A stretch of DNA of 64,000 bases from Paenibacillus sp. BIC5C1 (lineage in GTDB: Bacteria > Bacillota > Bacilli > Paenibacillales > Paenibacillaceae), in the NCBI RefSeq assembly GCF_032399705.1, contig NZ_CP135922.1, forward strand, positions 4,774,001 to 4,838,000, read 5' to 3'. The position numbers and the translations under genes are program-made. Positions 35,856 through 44,816 of this stretch are shown piece by piece. The notes under the pieces are model-generated. The model had not been told where the DNA came from and ran no database searches. It saw nothing but the letters and a program-made list of their open reading frames with translations. Every line of letters starts with the position of its first letter. Position 1 is the stretch's first letter.

Positions 35856-37130
35856 TTATTTCCCGATATGCTGATCAATGATCGCCTGTGCCTGCTGCGC
35901 TGCCTCTTCAGGAGAAGTGCCGCTCAGTACAGCCTGAATGGAGTTCGTCACTGCTTTCTGGTTATCTCCGTTCAGGATAGTGAACCGTGGCTGGAACACG
36001 GTTTTTTTGCTTGCCCAATCTCCGGCAACCTGAAGCTCAGGTGAATCGTACTTCACATCATTCACCGTTACATTCTGTCCCGTCTGGTTGGCATATTCGC
36101 CAGCCACTTCCGGACTGCTCAGGAATTCGATGAACTTCTTTGCTTCTTCCGGGTGTTTGGACTTGCTGTTCACCGCGAGCATGAATGTCGTGGTATGAAC
36201 ACCTTCATACTTCGCTTGATCTGCACTTACGGTAATCGGTGCAAGCAGCTTCTGCTCCAGATTCGGATTTTGCAGTTTGTTCTGTGCCAACTGATACGAT
36301 CCGCTCGCCAGCATGGCTGCTTTCTCCTGGATAAAGAGTGCACCCGCTGCCGGGTCTTTCGTTCCCAGTGCATCCTGTTGGAAGTATCCTTTGTCGTTCA
36401 GTTCCTTGATCTGAGTCAATGTTTTCACCCAAAACTCATCCGTCAGTTTGGCCTCTCCGGCTTCCACTTTGGTAAAAATGTCGTCACTCGGTGCATTGTT
36501 CATCACCATCGTATTCATGAATTGGCCCGGACCAATATCCGCTCCGGCAAATGCAATCGGAATGATGCCGTTGTCTTTCAGCGTCTGGCAAAGTGCCAGA
36601 AAGCCTTCCCAATCTGTCGGAGGAGTCAGTCCGTATTTTTCAAACAGCTTCACATTATAGATTGGATCGTTATATACGAGTTGATAGGGAATTGCATATT
36701 GCTTGCCATCGTGCTGGCCTGCTTCAATCAGCTTAGTATTGTAGGCCGAGAGAAACGACGATCCGGTCAGATCGGTGAACAATCCGGCTTTGGTGAAGGC
36801 TTCGAACTGTGCACCAGGGAAGGAAGCAAATACATCCCCGACCGAACCGTCACTGATTTTGGATTGTACAGTGGATTGATATTGGTCCGAAGGAAGCGTC
36901 TGCATTTCCACATGGATGTTCGGATTTTCCTTTTCAAACGCATCAATGGTCTTGTTCAGTGCTTCCACATCCTCTCCACGCCAGTGCATGAAGCTGATTG
37001 TTACTTTGCCCGAACCGGAGGAGTCGTTCCCTCCTGATGCCGCGTTATCCCCGCCGCCGCAGGCAGACAGCAGGATGGACAACACCAGCATGCTGACAAG
37101 GGGCAGGATATATTTTTGTTTTTTTCTCAT
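35856..37130 (-). CDS. Extracellular sugar-binding lipoprotein (ABC family 1)
   Basis: 424 residues. The signal peptide ends in the lipobox ILLSAC with lipidated Cys24, then a Gly/Ser/Asn-rich linker. The mature domain opens with VTISFMHWRGEDVEALNK and has the clamp features of family 1 solute-binding proteins (YAIPYQLVYNDPIYNVKLF, FIQEKAAMLASGSYQLA). It captures an oligosaccharide or glycoside outside the membrane for the two permeases. Ligand unknown. First gene of the operon; copy B of the dispersed element lies just upstream of it. Confidence 0.94.
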   Translation of the reverse strand: MRKKQKYILPLVSMLVLSILLSACGGGDNAASGGNDSSGSGKVTISFMHWRGEDVEALNKTIDAFEKENPNIHVEMQTLPSDQYQSTVQSKISDGSVGDVFASFPGAQFEAFTKAGLFTDLTGSSFLSAYNTKLIEAGQHDGKQYAIPYQLVYNDPIYNVKLFEKYGLTPPTDWEGFLALCQTLKDNGIIPIAFAGADIGPGQFMNTMVMNNAPSDDIFTKVEAGEAKLTDEFWVKTLTQIKELNDKGYFQQDALGTKDPAAGALFIQEKAAMLASGSYQLAQNKLQNPNLEQKLLAPITVSADQAKYEGVHTTTFMLAVNSKSKHPEEAKKFIEFLSSPEVAGEYANQTGQNVTVNDVKYDSPELQVAGDWASKKTVFQPRFTILNGDNQKAVTNSIQAVLSGTSPEEAAQQAQAIIDQHIGK

Positions 37131-37175
37131 GAAAGAAGACCTCCTGAAGGATGATTAATGTAAGTTGCACGAATG

Positions 37176-37334
37176 TTTTTTACACTGGATACTCCGAGTG
37201 CAGTACCATCTTCCGATCGCTGTTATCCCCGAATTTCTTTGAATCATCTCTAGAAATGGTTAAAATCCGGGGATAAAGGCGAGCGCTTCGCTTCTTCAGA
37301 TCGGTTCTGCCCTCTCCGTTAAAGTGTAAAAAAA
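37176..37334 (+). repeat. Dispersed element, copy B
   Basis: Best-preserved ends: TTTTTACACT at the left and AGTGTAAAAA at the right form a 10-bp terminal inverted repeat. Inside: GAGTGCAGTACCATCTTCCG, CGATCGCTG, hairpin TTATCCCCGAATTT / AAATCCGGGGATAA, AGGCGAGCGCTTCGCTTCT, GGTTCTGCCCTCTCCGTTA. It lies between the sugar ABC operon and the monooxygenase gene. Confidence 0.88.
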
Positions 37335-37362
37335 GGGGCCCTTACTTAGATTTGGTAGTAAC

Positions 37363-38562
37363 TTAGTTCGTAGTAACTGAATGCTCCTTCTGTCTTGTTT
37401 TCCACTTCTCACGAATGATGGGCATAACCGTGCGGCCAAAAATTTCGGCTTCTTCCAGATGTGGATAACCGGACAAAATAAATGTGGTCACGCCCAGATC
37501 CCCATATTCCATCAATCGTTCTGCAACCTGTTCCGCTGTACCCACAATGAGGATCGCTCCGCCGGAACGTACGACGGATAACCCTGTCCACAGATTGGGA
37601 CCTACGACGAACTGCTGTTTCTCGGACAGTTCCCGCAGCTCATTCTGTCTGCGTTGGTTGGTTGCATCCGTCTCTGCGAAGGCTGCTTTGGCTTTTTCAA
37701 TCGCTTCAGGTGGGACTTTGCTAATAATCTCCCAAGCCGCCGCCCATGCTTCTTCTTCCGTATCCCGGATGAGTACTTGTGCCCGCATGCCGTAACGCAA
37801 CTGGCCATCTTGTCCGGTTTCCTCTTTGATCTGTTCGCGAATGACTTCAATTTCTTCGATCTGCTCCTGAATCCAGTCATGAGGCTCGCCCCACATGAGG
37901 AATGTATCTGCGTGTTCAACAGCGACCCGTTTGGCAATCGGTGAACTTCCACCCAGGTAGAACGGCGGATACGGCTTTTGCACCGTTTCAGGCATGCCTA
38001 CCGGACCTTTGAAATTGTAATACTTACCATTAAACTCCGATTTGTCTTCGGATGCTTCCTGATTCGACTGAGCACCACTTCCGGCAAACTCGGTCAGATT
38101 GAGCCCGGCCGATTGTGTCCATGAACGCTTCATCACTTCCATGTACTCGCTCGCCCGTTCATAACGTTCATCATGGGCATGAGCCAATGGATCTCCCAGT
38201 TCCTCCAAATCCCGAACCGAGCTGCCTGTCACCACATTGATCATGGCACGACCGCCAGACAGTTGATCCAGTGCCGCTCCCATTCGTGCCGCCAATACAG
38301 GGGTGACCAGACCTGGGCGAATGGCCACAAGCGGACGCAGTGTTTTCGTGTGACTCATGACAGCCGAACCCACAACCCACGCATCCAGACAGGCTCCACC
38401 TGTCGGAATCAATACAAATTCAAAACCTGCCGTCTCCGCTGTCTGCGCCACTTGAACCAAATAATCCAGACTCGGCTCCCGCTCCGGGGCAACCCCTACA
38501 TACTTTCCGTCTCCTGCTGTAGGCAAAAACCAACCAAACTTCATTTCTTCCTGTTCGCTCAT
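37363..38562 (-). CDS. LLM-class flavin monooxygenase, SsuD (alkanesulfonate) type
   Basis: About 399 residues, luciferase-like TIM-barrel, FMNH2-dependent. It resembles alkanesulfonate monooxygenase, which releases sulfite from sulfonates: KFGWFLPTAGDGKYVG, AAETAGFEFVLIP-like segment, ALRPLVAIRPG-like segment (TLRPLVAIRPGLVTP), SGGRAMINVVTGSS and PPFYLGGSSPIAKRVAVEHAD. I start at ATG 38562, with AAGGGA 9 bases upstream. No sulfonate transporter or flavin reductase gene is adjacent. Related branches oxidise dimethyl sulfone or other organosulfur compounds, so the substrate is open. The divergent AraC gene may regulate it. Confidence 0.88.
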   Translation of the reverse strand: MSEQEEMKFGWFLPTAGDGKYVGVAPEREPSLDYLVQVAQTAETAGFEFVLIPTGGACLDAWVVGSAVMSHTKTLRPLVAIRPGLVTPVLAARMGAALDQLSGGRAMINVVTGSSVRDLEELGDPLAHAHDERYERASEYMEVMKRSWTQSAGLNLTEFAGSGAQSNQEASEDKSEFNGKYYNFKGPVGMPETVQKPYPPFYLGGSSPIAKRVAVEHADTFLMWGEPHDWIQEQIEEIEVIREQIKEETGQDGQLRYGMRAQVLIRDTEEEAWAAAWEIISKVPPEAIEKAKAAFAETDATNQRRQNELRELSEKQQFVVGPNLWTGLSVVRSGGAILIVGTAEQVAERLMEYGDLGVTTFILSGYPHLEEAEIFGRTVMPIIREKWKTRQKEHSVTTN

Positions 38563-38616
38563 GCAAGTCAATCCCTTCTATGAATAAATAAAGTCTCATG
38601 ATTAAAATAAGATCGG

Positions 38617-38835
38617 TGTTGTGCACATTGGCCGTTCCGGTTACGAATCGTTCTTTCGATCACTGTTATCTCCAGATTTTCTTTTATCTCTTTTTCAAGG
38701 GTAAAATCCGGAGATAGCTTATGCTTCCGATGTAGCTTTCTCTCAGAAAGCTTTCAGGTGAACGCGTTGCTTCTTCAGAATCGATTTCGTCCCCTCCACT
38801 ACGTTCGCACTCGTTAACCTTATTTTTAAAGTGCG
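38617..38835 (+). repeat. Dispersed element, diverged copy C with an inserted hairpin
   Basis: Shares CGATCACTG, the hairpin TTATCTCCAGATTTT / AAAATCCGGAGATAG, GCGTTGCTTCTTCAGAATCG and the right-end AAAGTG. About 45 extra bases after the hairpin include a perfect AGCTTTCT-CTC-AGAAAGCT stem. The C-to-T change in the left arm is matched by G-to-A in the right arm. Confidence 0.7.
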
Positions 38836-38939
38836 CCTAATTTCTAATCATTTTATAAGTACGTTTACATCCAAATGCCGATTAATTAACTTGGTTTAAT
38901 AGGTATGGACATCATAACAATTGATTTGTCTGTGATCAA

Positions 38940-39035
38940 TGTCATTTCGCGGTAATTTTATTTTGTCATTTTGTGGTGAATTCACAGGAATAGGTCTTCT
39001 CGATCTTGAATATTTACAAAACCCACCTGTATAAT
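38940..39035 (+). promoter_or_regulatory. AraC gene promoter with an upstream direct repeat
   Basis: Direct repeats TGTCATTTCGCGGTAATTT (38940) and TGTCATTTTGTGGTGAATT (38964) agree at 15 of 19 positions. They are followed by TTGAAT (39006-39011), an 18-base spacer and TATAAT (39030-39035). Direct repeats are the usual AraC-family operators. Confidence 0.65.
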
Positions 39036-39095
39036 AGGTTATAAGAGAAACTTTCAGAGATTACAAACTATACTTATATTAAAGAGGTGTTCCTG

Positions 39096-39974
39096 ATGAT
39101 CGAGAGCATGAAGGAGGACCACCACGAGTTTTTGGATATTATTTTTTTTACTCCGTCTGAATTCGAGAAAGCCGGTGGAGCTTGGCCGATTCGAATTGGC
39201 CGTAATATAGCCAAGAGCAATTATCATATTGGCCCTCGAACGACGCCTTTTCATTATTTGATTTTTGTTCTGGAGGGCGAGGGAACGTTCATCCAGAACG
39301 GACATCGTTATTCCCTGCGTGCCCGTGATGCTTTCTGCCTGTATCCACAGGTTACCCATGAGTACTGGTCCGACCCGAAGGAATCTTTGCACAAAATTTT
39401 CATTGCCTTTGATGGAAAACATGCAGCTGAACTTTTGGCACGAATCGGGCTTACGCCGGACGCGCCGCATCGTTCAGGTGTACTCACGCCGGAGACGGCA
39501 AGTGGCATGCGTGCTTTTATGGAAGAGGTTCGCAAACCTCAGGGAGGCGCAAGCGACCTGGGACGACTTACCCGTTTTCTCGGATTGTTTGACCGCATTG
39601 CCAAATCCCCCACTACCCGAGTGCTTCAACCAGACACTGCTACACCATGGCTGCAAAAGGGCAAGGAGTACATGGATATTCACTTTGCCGGCGGTATTAC
39701 CGTGGAAGGTGTATCTTCACACGCAGGCGTGGATCGGACCCATTTTGCCAAACAATTCCGCAAAGCCTACGGCCTGTCCCCTGTCCAATACATTCAACGT
39801 CTGAAAATGAATCAGGCCAAACGACTGCTTGTTCAGACCCCGTTAACGTTAACTGAAGTAGCGCACTCGGTCGGTTACCCTGACCTGTTCTCCTTCTCCA
39901 AAGCATTCAAAAAGCAGGTCGGTCTTCCACCCAACCGCTATCGAACGGCCGAGAACAACAAAAACAAAAACTGA
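39096..39974 (+). CDS. AraC-family transcriptional regulator
   Basis: 292 residues. The N-terminal cupin (about 20-110, with the GEGTFIQNGHRYSLRARDAF strand block) would sense a ligand. The C-terminal domain (about 185-285) has both helix-turn-helix motifs: VEGVSSHAGVDRTHFAKQF and LTEVAHSVGYPDLFSFSKAF, then KKQVGLPPNRYR. I start at ATG 39096, with AAAGAGG 8 bases upstream; the GTG at 39087 overlaps that site. Divergent from the monooxygenase gene across 533 bases that contain copy C and the direct repeats. Confidence 0.93.
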   Translation: MIESMKEDHHEFLDIIFFTPSEFEKAGGAWPIRIGRNIAKSNYHIGPRTTPFHYLIFVLEGEGTFIQNGHRYSLRARDAFCLYPQVTHEYWSDPKESLHKIFIAFDGKHAAELLARIGLTPDAPHRSGVLTPETASGMRAFMEEVRKPQGGASDLGRLTRFLGLFDRIAKSPTTRVLQPDTATPWLQKGKEYMDIHFAGGITVEGVSSHAGVDRTHFAKQFRKAYGLSPVQYIQRLKMNQAKRLLVQTPLTLTEVAHSVGYPDLFSFSKAFKKQVGLPPNRYRTAENNKNKN

Positions 39975-40004
39975 TTTATCGCCAAGCCGCAAGCTATGAA
40001 TAGC

Positions 40005-40042
40005 AAAAAAGGCAAGCCTCCCTGACGGAGACTTGCCTTTTC
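40005..40042. terminator. Terminator between the AraC gene and the exopolysaccharide locus
   Basis: AAAAGGCAAG-c-CTCC / GGAG-a-CTTGCCTTTT stem with A/T flanks; serves both convergent units. Confidence 0.9.
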
Positions 40043-40087
40043 TCTCTTACAATTCACAACGATCTTTCCATTAACCACATGCACCTG

Positions 40088-40987
40088 TTACTTCTTCTCC
40101 TCGCTCTTTCTAGCCAGCGGAATTCCATTTTCCTTTGCATACCATGCCTCATAATGATGCACTGCGACACCTGCAAAAGAGGAATGAGAAGCACCGAGAT
40201 CAAACACTTTCTTCATTTCTTCGTCCATGTTGGTGATGGATTTGCTGAAAAAGGTTAGATGATCGCCCTCATGTGTATCTGCAAGCTCGGCTCCAACCCA
40301 TACCTTCTTGCCAAGCTCATCCGCTTCGTCCAACTCTTCCTTGGACAGATCATACATCTGCTGACCACTATCCCGATAGGCCATAATAGCCACCGCATCA
40401 AAATGGTCAATCACCCAGCGGCTGAATGTACCTCCGCCTTCTGCCGACTCGCGTGCATCCAGCCAGAAAGGGATTGCGGCGCTCATGTAGAGCCCGGCAC
40501 CCTTACCAGCTTTGGTCCAGGCCTTCATGTTGTCGCTCCACTCCGCAATAACGCTATTCTGCTCGTCCTCCCAGCGTTTTAACTGATAAGGCTCCACATC
40601 CAGCTGAATTCCCTCAAAGCGTTCCTTTTTGGCTGAAGCTGCATTATATGCCCGTACTTTTTCAATAAACGCAAGTCCCTCTTCCCGCTTCTCCGTATAG
40701 GCCCAGTCTGCATGACCATTAAGGGCATGTACTTCGATCTCAGCCTGGCTCGCAGCCGCGATGAATTTGCGGTATGTCGCATCGGTTACCTCATCCTGAA
40801 TTTGCAAGAAAATGGTATCCACGCCCTGCGCTTTGGAGAAGGAGATAATCTCAGGCGTCTGCTCTGCAATAATGGAAGCGTCCCACAGCCAGGTCGCCTT
40901 ATGTTCCTCATGTGAAAACCATTTGAGTAGCCAGGGCAGAAGAAGCAGGCAGAACAGCAGGGCCAAGATGGCCCATTTTGCCTTCAC
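40088..40987 (-). CDS. Membrane-anchored TIM-barrel (GH18-like) protein of the exopolysaccharide locus
   Basis: About 299 residues: one N-terminal transmembrane helix (about 5-22, AILALLFCLLLLPWLLKWF), then an extracytoplasmic TIM-barrel-like domain. KAQGVDTIFLQIQDEV, GIQLDVEPYQL (resembling the GH18 DxxDxDxE strand), GLYMSAAIPFWLD and DAVAIMAYRD look like consecutive barrel strands. It may hydrolyse or bind the polymer made by the locus. The start is uncertain between TTG 40993 and GTG 40987; GTGGGG fits the GTG better. Last gene of the set, about 30 bases after the sugar dehydrogenase. Confidence 0.7.
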   Translation of the reverse strand: MKAKWAILALLFCLLLLPWLLKWFSHEEHKATWLWDASIIAEQTPEIISFSKAQGVDTIFLQIQDEVTDATYRKFIAAASQAEIEVHALNGHADWAYTEKREEGLAFIEKVRAYNAASAKKERFEGIQLDVEPYQLKRWEDEQNSVIAEWSDNMKAWTKAGKGAGLYMSAAIPFWLDARESAEGGGTFSRWVIDHFDAVAIMAYRDSGQQMYDLSKEELDEADELGKKVWVGAELADTHEGDHLTFFSKSITNMDEEMKKVFDLGASHSSFAGVAVHHYEAWYAKENGIPLARKSEEKK

Positions 40988-41019
40988 CGTCAATTTGCCC
41001 CACTTGTTCGTTAGATTCC

Positions 41020-42387
41020 TCAGACGAGCAACGCTTCACTTGGCTCAAGCACAGGGTGCTGTACCGAATGACCAATCTTGTAAATGTGCGGATGTGTATA
41101 CGTTTTGAACGCATTACGTGTATCCAGAATCGGCACACCCATCTCGGCAATATCAAAGTAAGGCAAATCGCTGTGGTTGGTGATCAGCACGATGCAATCG
41201 TACTTCTTGAACTGTTCCAGATTGAACGCTTCGCTATAAACCGTCTCGCCATGTTTGTCCCGGAACGATTCAGCATGTGGATCATAATAGCTGACATTAG
41301 CTCCACCTTCCTTGAACAGTTCGTAGACTTCCAGTCCTGGAGATTCACGCAAATCGGCAATATTCGGTTTGTACGACATACCAAGCAACAGAATGTTGGA
41401 TTTACGTACCGATTTTGCGTACTCATTCAGAATGGTTGATGTTTTGTTCAGTACATAATATGGCATATTGTCATTGGTGGATTGCGCCAGCTCAATGAAT
41501 TTGCTGTAGAAACGGAATCCTTTGGCCTTCCAGGACAGGTACATCGGGTCAAGCGGAATGCAGTGCCCACCGATACCAGGGCCCGGATAGAAAGGCATGA
41601 AGCCAAACGGCTTCGTCGCAGCTGCGTCGATAACTTCCCAGATATCAATGCCCATACGGTCACACATCATGGCCATTTCATTAACAAAGGCAATGTTTAC
41701 GCTGCGGAACGTATTTTCCAGCAGTTTGGACATTTCAGCCACTTTTGGTGAAGATACAGGTACAACCGTTTCAACATATTTGCTGTACAACGCTGTTCCC
41801 AGCTTGAGGCAAGCTTCAGTTGTGCCCCCGATTACTTTTGGTGTATTAAACGTAGTGAATCGTCCGTTGGACGGGTCCACACGCTCAGGCGAGAAGCACA
41901 AGAAGTAGTCTTTGCCTGCTTCATGTCCGATCTTGTCCAGCTCATCCTGAATCAGCTCTTCGGTTGTACCCGGATAAGTGGTGCTCTCCAGGGTAATCAG
42001 CATACCTGGTTTCATATGCAGTTTAATCTGATCCACAACCGTCTCGATATAAGACGTATCCGGGTCCTGATTTTCACTGAGCGGTGTAGGTACGCAGATA
42101 CTCAACGCGTCAATTACACGCAGCATGCTGTAATCCGTAGTAGGCTGGAAGCGGCCGCTTTGCATCACTTTTTTCAATTCATCGGACGAAATATCGTGAA
42201 TATAGGAATCTCCCTGATAGATGCTCTCCACTTTGGATGCATCCAGATCAATCCCGATTACCGTGAAGCCCTGATTGACCATCTCCACCGCAAGTGGTAA
42301 TCCTACGTAACCGAGCCCGACCACGCCGAGCACCGCTTCTTTATTTTCAATCGCATTCAATAATGTGTGGAATTGTTGATTCTCCAT
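41020..42387 (-). CDS. Nucleotide-sugar 6-dehydrogenase (UDP-HexNAc / WbpA-WecC type)
   Basis: 455-residue UDP-sugar dehydrogenase; two NAD+-dependent oxidations convert a UDP-hexose(NAc) into the uronic acid. Rossmann motif VGLGYVGLPLAVEM, ESTTYPGTTEE, and the catalytic Cys in GPGIGGHCIPLDP. That GGHCIPxDP form is typical of UDP-N-acetylhexosamine dehydrogenases rather than UDP-glucose dehydrogenase (GGSCFPKD). I start at ATG 42387, with GGAGG 7 bases upstream. Within the locus it should supply an activated (N-acetyl)hexuronic acid for the synthase. Confidence 0.92.
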   Translation of the reverse strand: MENQQFHTLLNAIENKEAVLGVVGLGYVGLPLAVEMVNQGFTVIGIDLDASKVESIYQGDSYIHDISSDELKKVMQSGRFQPTTDYSMLRVIDALSICVPTPLSENQDPDTSYIETVVDQIKLHMKPGMLITLESTTYPGTTEELIQDELDKIGHEAGKDYFLCFSPERVDPSNGRFTTFNTPKVIGGTTEACLKLGTALYSKYVETVVPVSSPKVAEMSKLLENTFRSVNIAFVNEMAMMCDRMGIDIWEVIDAAATKPFGFMPFYPGPGIGGHCIPLDPMYLSWKAKGFRFYSKFIELAQSTNDNMPYYVLNKTSTILNEYAKSVRKSNILLLGMSYKPNIADLRESPGLEVYELFKEGGANVSYYDPHAESFRDKHGETVYSEAFNLEQFKKYDCIVLITNHSDLPYFDIAEMGVPILDTRNAFKTYTHPHIYKIGHSVQHPVLEPSEALLV

Positions 42388-42525
42388 GATATTCCCTCCG
42401 GGCAGTGTATTTGTTTGGTTAATTGACGAATCCATTTGATAGATGTTTGTCTGTAGATATACTTGTTTGACTGATAAAAATTAAAGAAGACTATCTGTTT
42501 CTCTTAGCTTTACTTGTGGTTGCGT

Positions 42526-43329
42526 TTAATGCAGGCAACGCCTGATTCGGGCATCCAGCTCCACAGGCGAGAACGGTTTGGTCATATAATCATCGACTCC
42601 GCTGCGGAAGCATTGACTGATTGTTTGTTCCACACGCTGTTCCGTCAATACGACGATTTTGGGCGGCTGCGCCACATCCAGGTTCTGGATATGTTGAATG
42701 AACGGCAGGCCATCAATGCCATACAGGTTCAATTCAGTCAGCACCAGGTCAGGCGTGATTTTCTCAATCAGTTCCAGTGCAGCCAGTCCATCCACCGCTT
42801 CATAGGTTTCGTACCCCTGCATCCTCAGACGCAATTGCAGAAACTCGCGTACCGTCGGATCGTTATCCACAATCAAAATTCGTTCCGGCTCGTCTGCCGT
42901 CTTGTCCAGCGTGTAGATATGAATCTCCGACGGGTCTACCAGCTTGGCGGACTCAGCCATATGTTGAATGGTTGCCTTTGAAGGGCGTTCACCTGCCGGG
43001 AAACTTGCCAGCGTGATTTGCGGATCGGCACCAGGTACCGTTTCCTGCAATTCATGCTTGATGCGAAGCCCCTCATAATGAACCTCATCCAGTGTCAACC
43101 CTGGCAGCAGGACAGCAATCGCCTGTGTAGCTCCATCCTCCCAGACCTGGAAGGCAGACTCACTGGTCTGCTCCAGATGTGTCCTGACCTGCTGCTCCGG
43201 CTGAGACTGCCCTGCACAATGGATGAACATTAAGCCGCATGTTTCGGCACCCGTTTCTTTCAATCCCTGTTCTACACTGCGATACACATTAACGGCAGCC
43301 TCACGCTGCAATGTCGCCGTATTTGGCAT
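42526..43329 (-). CDS. Degenerate GGDEF domain fused to a receiver whose phospho-Asp is Glu
   Basis: 267 residues. The C-terminal about 120 residues are a receiver domain: RILIVDNDPTVREFL has the acidic pocket (Asp155, Asp157), KIVVLTEQ the switch Thr, and DDYMTKPFSPVEL the conserved Lys251. The phosphorylation site reads PDLVLTELNLYGIDG, so Glu199 replaces Asp, which may mimic the phosphorylated state. The N-terminal half follows a GGDEF-domain outline (FQVWEDGATQAIAVLLPG, RIKHELQETV, ITLASFPAGE) but lacks the GGDEF motif and cannot be a cyclase. I start at ATG 43329 with GGTGG 8 bases upstream. Likely a constitutive or c-di-GMP-binding regulator of the synthase. Confidence 0.75.
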   Translation of the reverse strand: MPNTATLQREAAVNVYRSVEQGLKETGAETCGLMFIHCAGQSQPEQQVRTHLEQTSESAFQVWEDGATQAIAVLLPGLTLDEVHYEGLRIKHELQETVPGADPQITLASFPAGERPSKATIQHMAESAKLVDPSEIHIYTLDKTADEPERILIVDNDPTVREFLQLRLRMQGYETYEAVDGLAALELIEKITPDLVLTELNLYGIDGLPFIQHIQNLDVAQPPKIVVLTEQRVEQTISQCFRSGVDDYMTKPFSPVELDARIRRCLH

Positions 43330-43388
43330 GTTCTTTTCCACCCTTCTCCCTCGGTTATCTATATTGTTTCTGCTGTATTACACTGTGC

Positions 43389-44816
43389 TTATGCCGCCTC
43401 GCTTGTTTTCTCTTCCTCGGACCAGCTTTGGCGTGTCATGGTACCCCATGAGTTGTTATTTTGCATGAACTGAATATGCCCCTGCAATCTCCACAGCACG
43501 CCAAGCTGATGGTAGCCGACGAATTTTAGCGCGGAGTAGAACAGCATTTTGACTAGATCGGACAGCTTGTTATATCGCTTGAATGCAATCTCCTCGAGCA
43601 CCAGGGCTCCCACACTCAGCAGATAACCACTCACCACGTTGAGCAAACCAAAGAGTACAAGTATCGGCCACTGGGTCATATCCATCAGTACATATCCCGT
43701 GAGAGCGAGAAGTCCGGTAATGCGGAAATATGGATTCAGCGCTTCAAAAAGAATGTTGTACGGCATGGTCAGCATGCCCATGACTTTATATTTCGGGTTG
43801 AACAACATACCGCGATTCTCGATCATGTTCTTCAGATTTCCACGTCCCCAGCGTTTGCGCTGACTAGACAAGATCCGATAGGAATCCGGCGCTTGTGTCC
43901 AGCACACGGCTTCAGGGCAGAAGGCTACACGGTATTTCAATTTGTTCTCCAGCATATAACGGTGAAGCTTGATGATAATGTTCATGTCTTCACCCGGATA
44001 ACCGTCCCGGTATCCCCCAACCGCGATAACCGCATCCTTGCGGAACATGCCGAAGGCACCCGAGACGATGATCAGACCATTCATGTGACTCCAGCCAATC
44101 CGTCCACCGAGAAAAGCTTTGAGATACTCGATAGACTGGAACATCGGCCAAATCTTGCGAGGCAGTGAAACGTCCTGCACTGCCCCATTCTCGATTTTGC
44201 AGCCGTTGGCTATCCGTACATCTCCGCCAATAGCAACGGTCTCTTCCGGATTCTCCATATACATGCGAGCCATACGAATCAGGGCATCCTTCTCCAGCAA
44301 AGAGTCGGCATCGATGGAAGAAATCAATGGATAATGAGACAGGTTGATTCCGGCATTGAGGGAATCGGCCTTCCCGCCGTTTTCCTTGTCAATGACGTAA
44401 AGGTCCGGGAATTCCGGATTATGGTAGATCCCGCGAATTTTCTGACAGGAAATCTTGCCCCGAATCTTCGTGTTGGGTACCGGCTTTAGACGATATTCTT
44501 CCAGCAACACCTTTAAGGTGGTATCGCTGGATCCATCATTCACCACGATGACTTCATATGTTGGATAATTCAGCGTCATCAGGCAGTTCACATTTTCAAT
44601 AATCGTCAGTTCCTCGTTGTATGCGGGAACCAGCAAGGAAACCGATGGTACCAGTTCCGAGCCTGACAACGTATTGTATTTCGAATAATGCGATCGCCTG
44701 AAGATCGTCCAAATGTTACGGAATGACAAGGCCAGAATGGAAAAGTAAAGCGTATTTACGGCAACGACATAATAGATTGCAACCATGCCGTAGATTAATA
44801 GTAGATCTCTAAGCAG
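43389..44816 (-). CDS. Processive family 2 glycosyltransferase (exopolysaccharide synthase)
   Basis: Membrane synthase of about 475 residues. An N-terminal helix precedes the GT2 domain: VSLLVPAYNEE, VVNDGSSD, SIDADS (DxD), the GED motif in YPGEDMN and the processive QRKRWGRG signature. Three to four C-terminal helices form the translocation channel. This is the plan of PgaC/IcaA and cellulose-synthase-like enzymes. The usual-looking ATG at 44786 has no ribosome-binding site; AGGAGG lies 8 bases before an in-frame CTG at 44816 that adds ten hydrophobic residues. I prefer the CTG start, which overlaps the previous gene by 8 bases. Confidence 0.88.
   Translation of the reverse strand: MLRDLLLIYGMVAIYYVVAVNTLYFSILALSFRNIWTIFRRSHYSKYNTLSGSELVPSVSLLVPAYNEELTIIENVNCLMTLNYPTYEVIVVNDGSSDTTLKVLLEEYRLKPVPNTKIRGKISCQKIRGIYHNPEFPDLYVIDKENGGKADSLNAGINLSHYPLISSIDADSLLEKDALIRMARMYMENPEETVAIGGDVRIANGCKIENGAVQDVSLPRKIWPMFQSIEYLKAFLGGRIGWSHMNGLIIVSGAFGMFRKDAVIAVGGYRDGYPGEDMNIIIKLHRYMLENKLKYRVAFCPEAVCWTQAPDSYRILSSQRKRWGRGNLKNMIENRGMLFNPKYKVMGMLTMPYNILFEALNPYFRITGLLALTGYVLMDMTQWPILVLFGLLNVVSGYLLSVGALVLEEIAFKRYNKLSDLVKMLFYSALKFVGYHQLGVLWRLQGHIQFMQNNNSWGTMTRQSWSEEEKTSEAA

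Noticed and set aside
38856..38869. cre-like sequence near the monooxygenase gene
   Set aside because: Two mismatches at conserved positions of the CcpA consensus.
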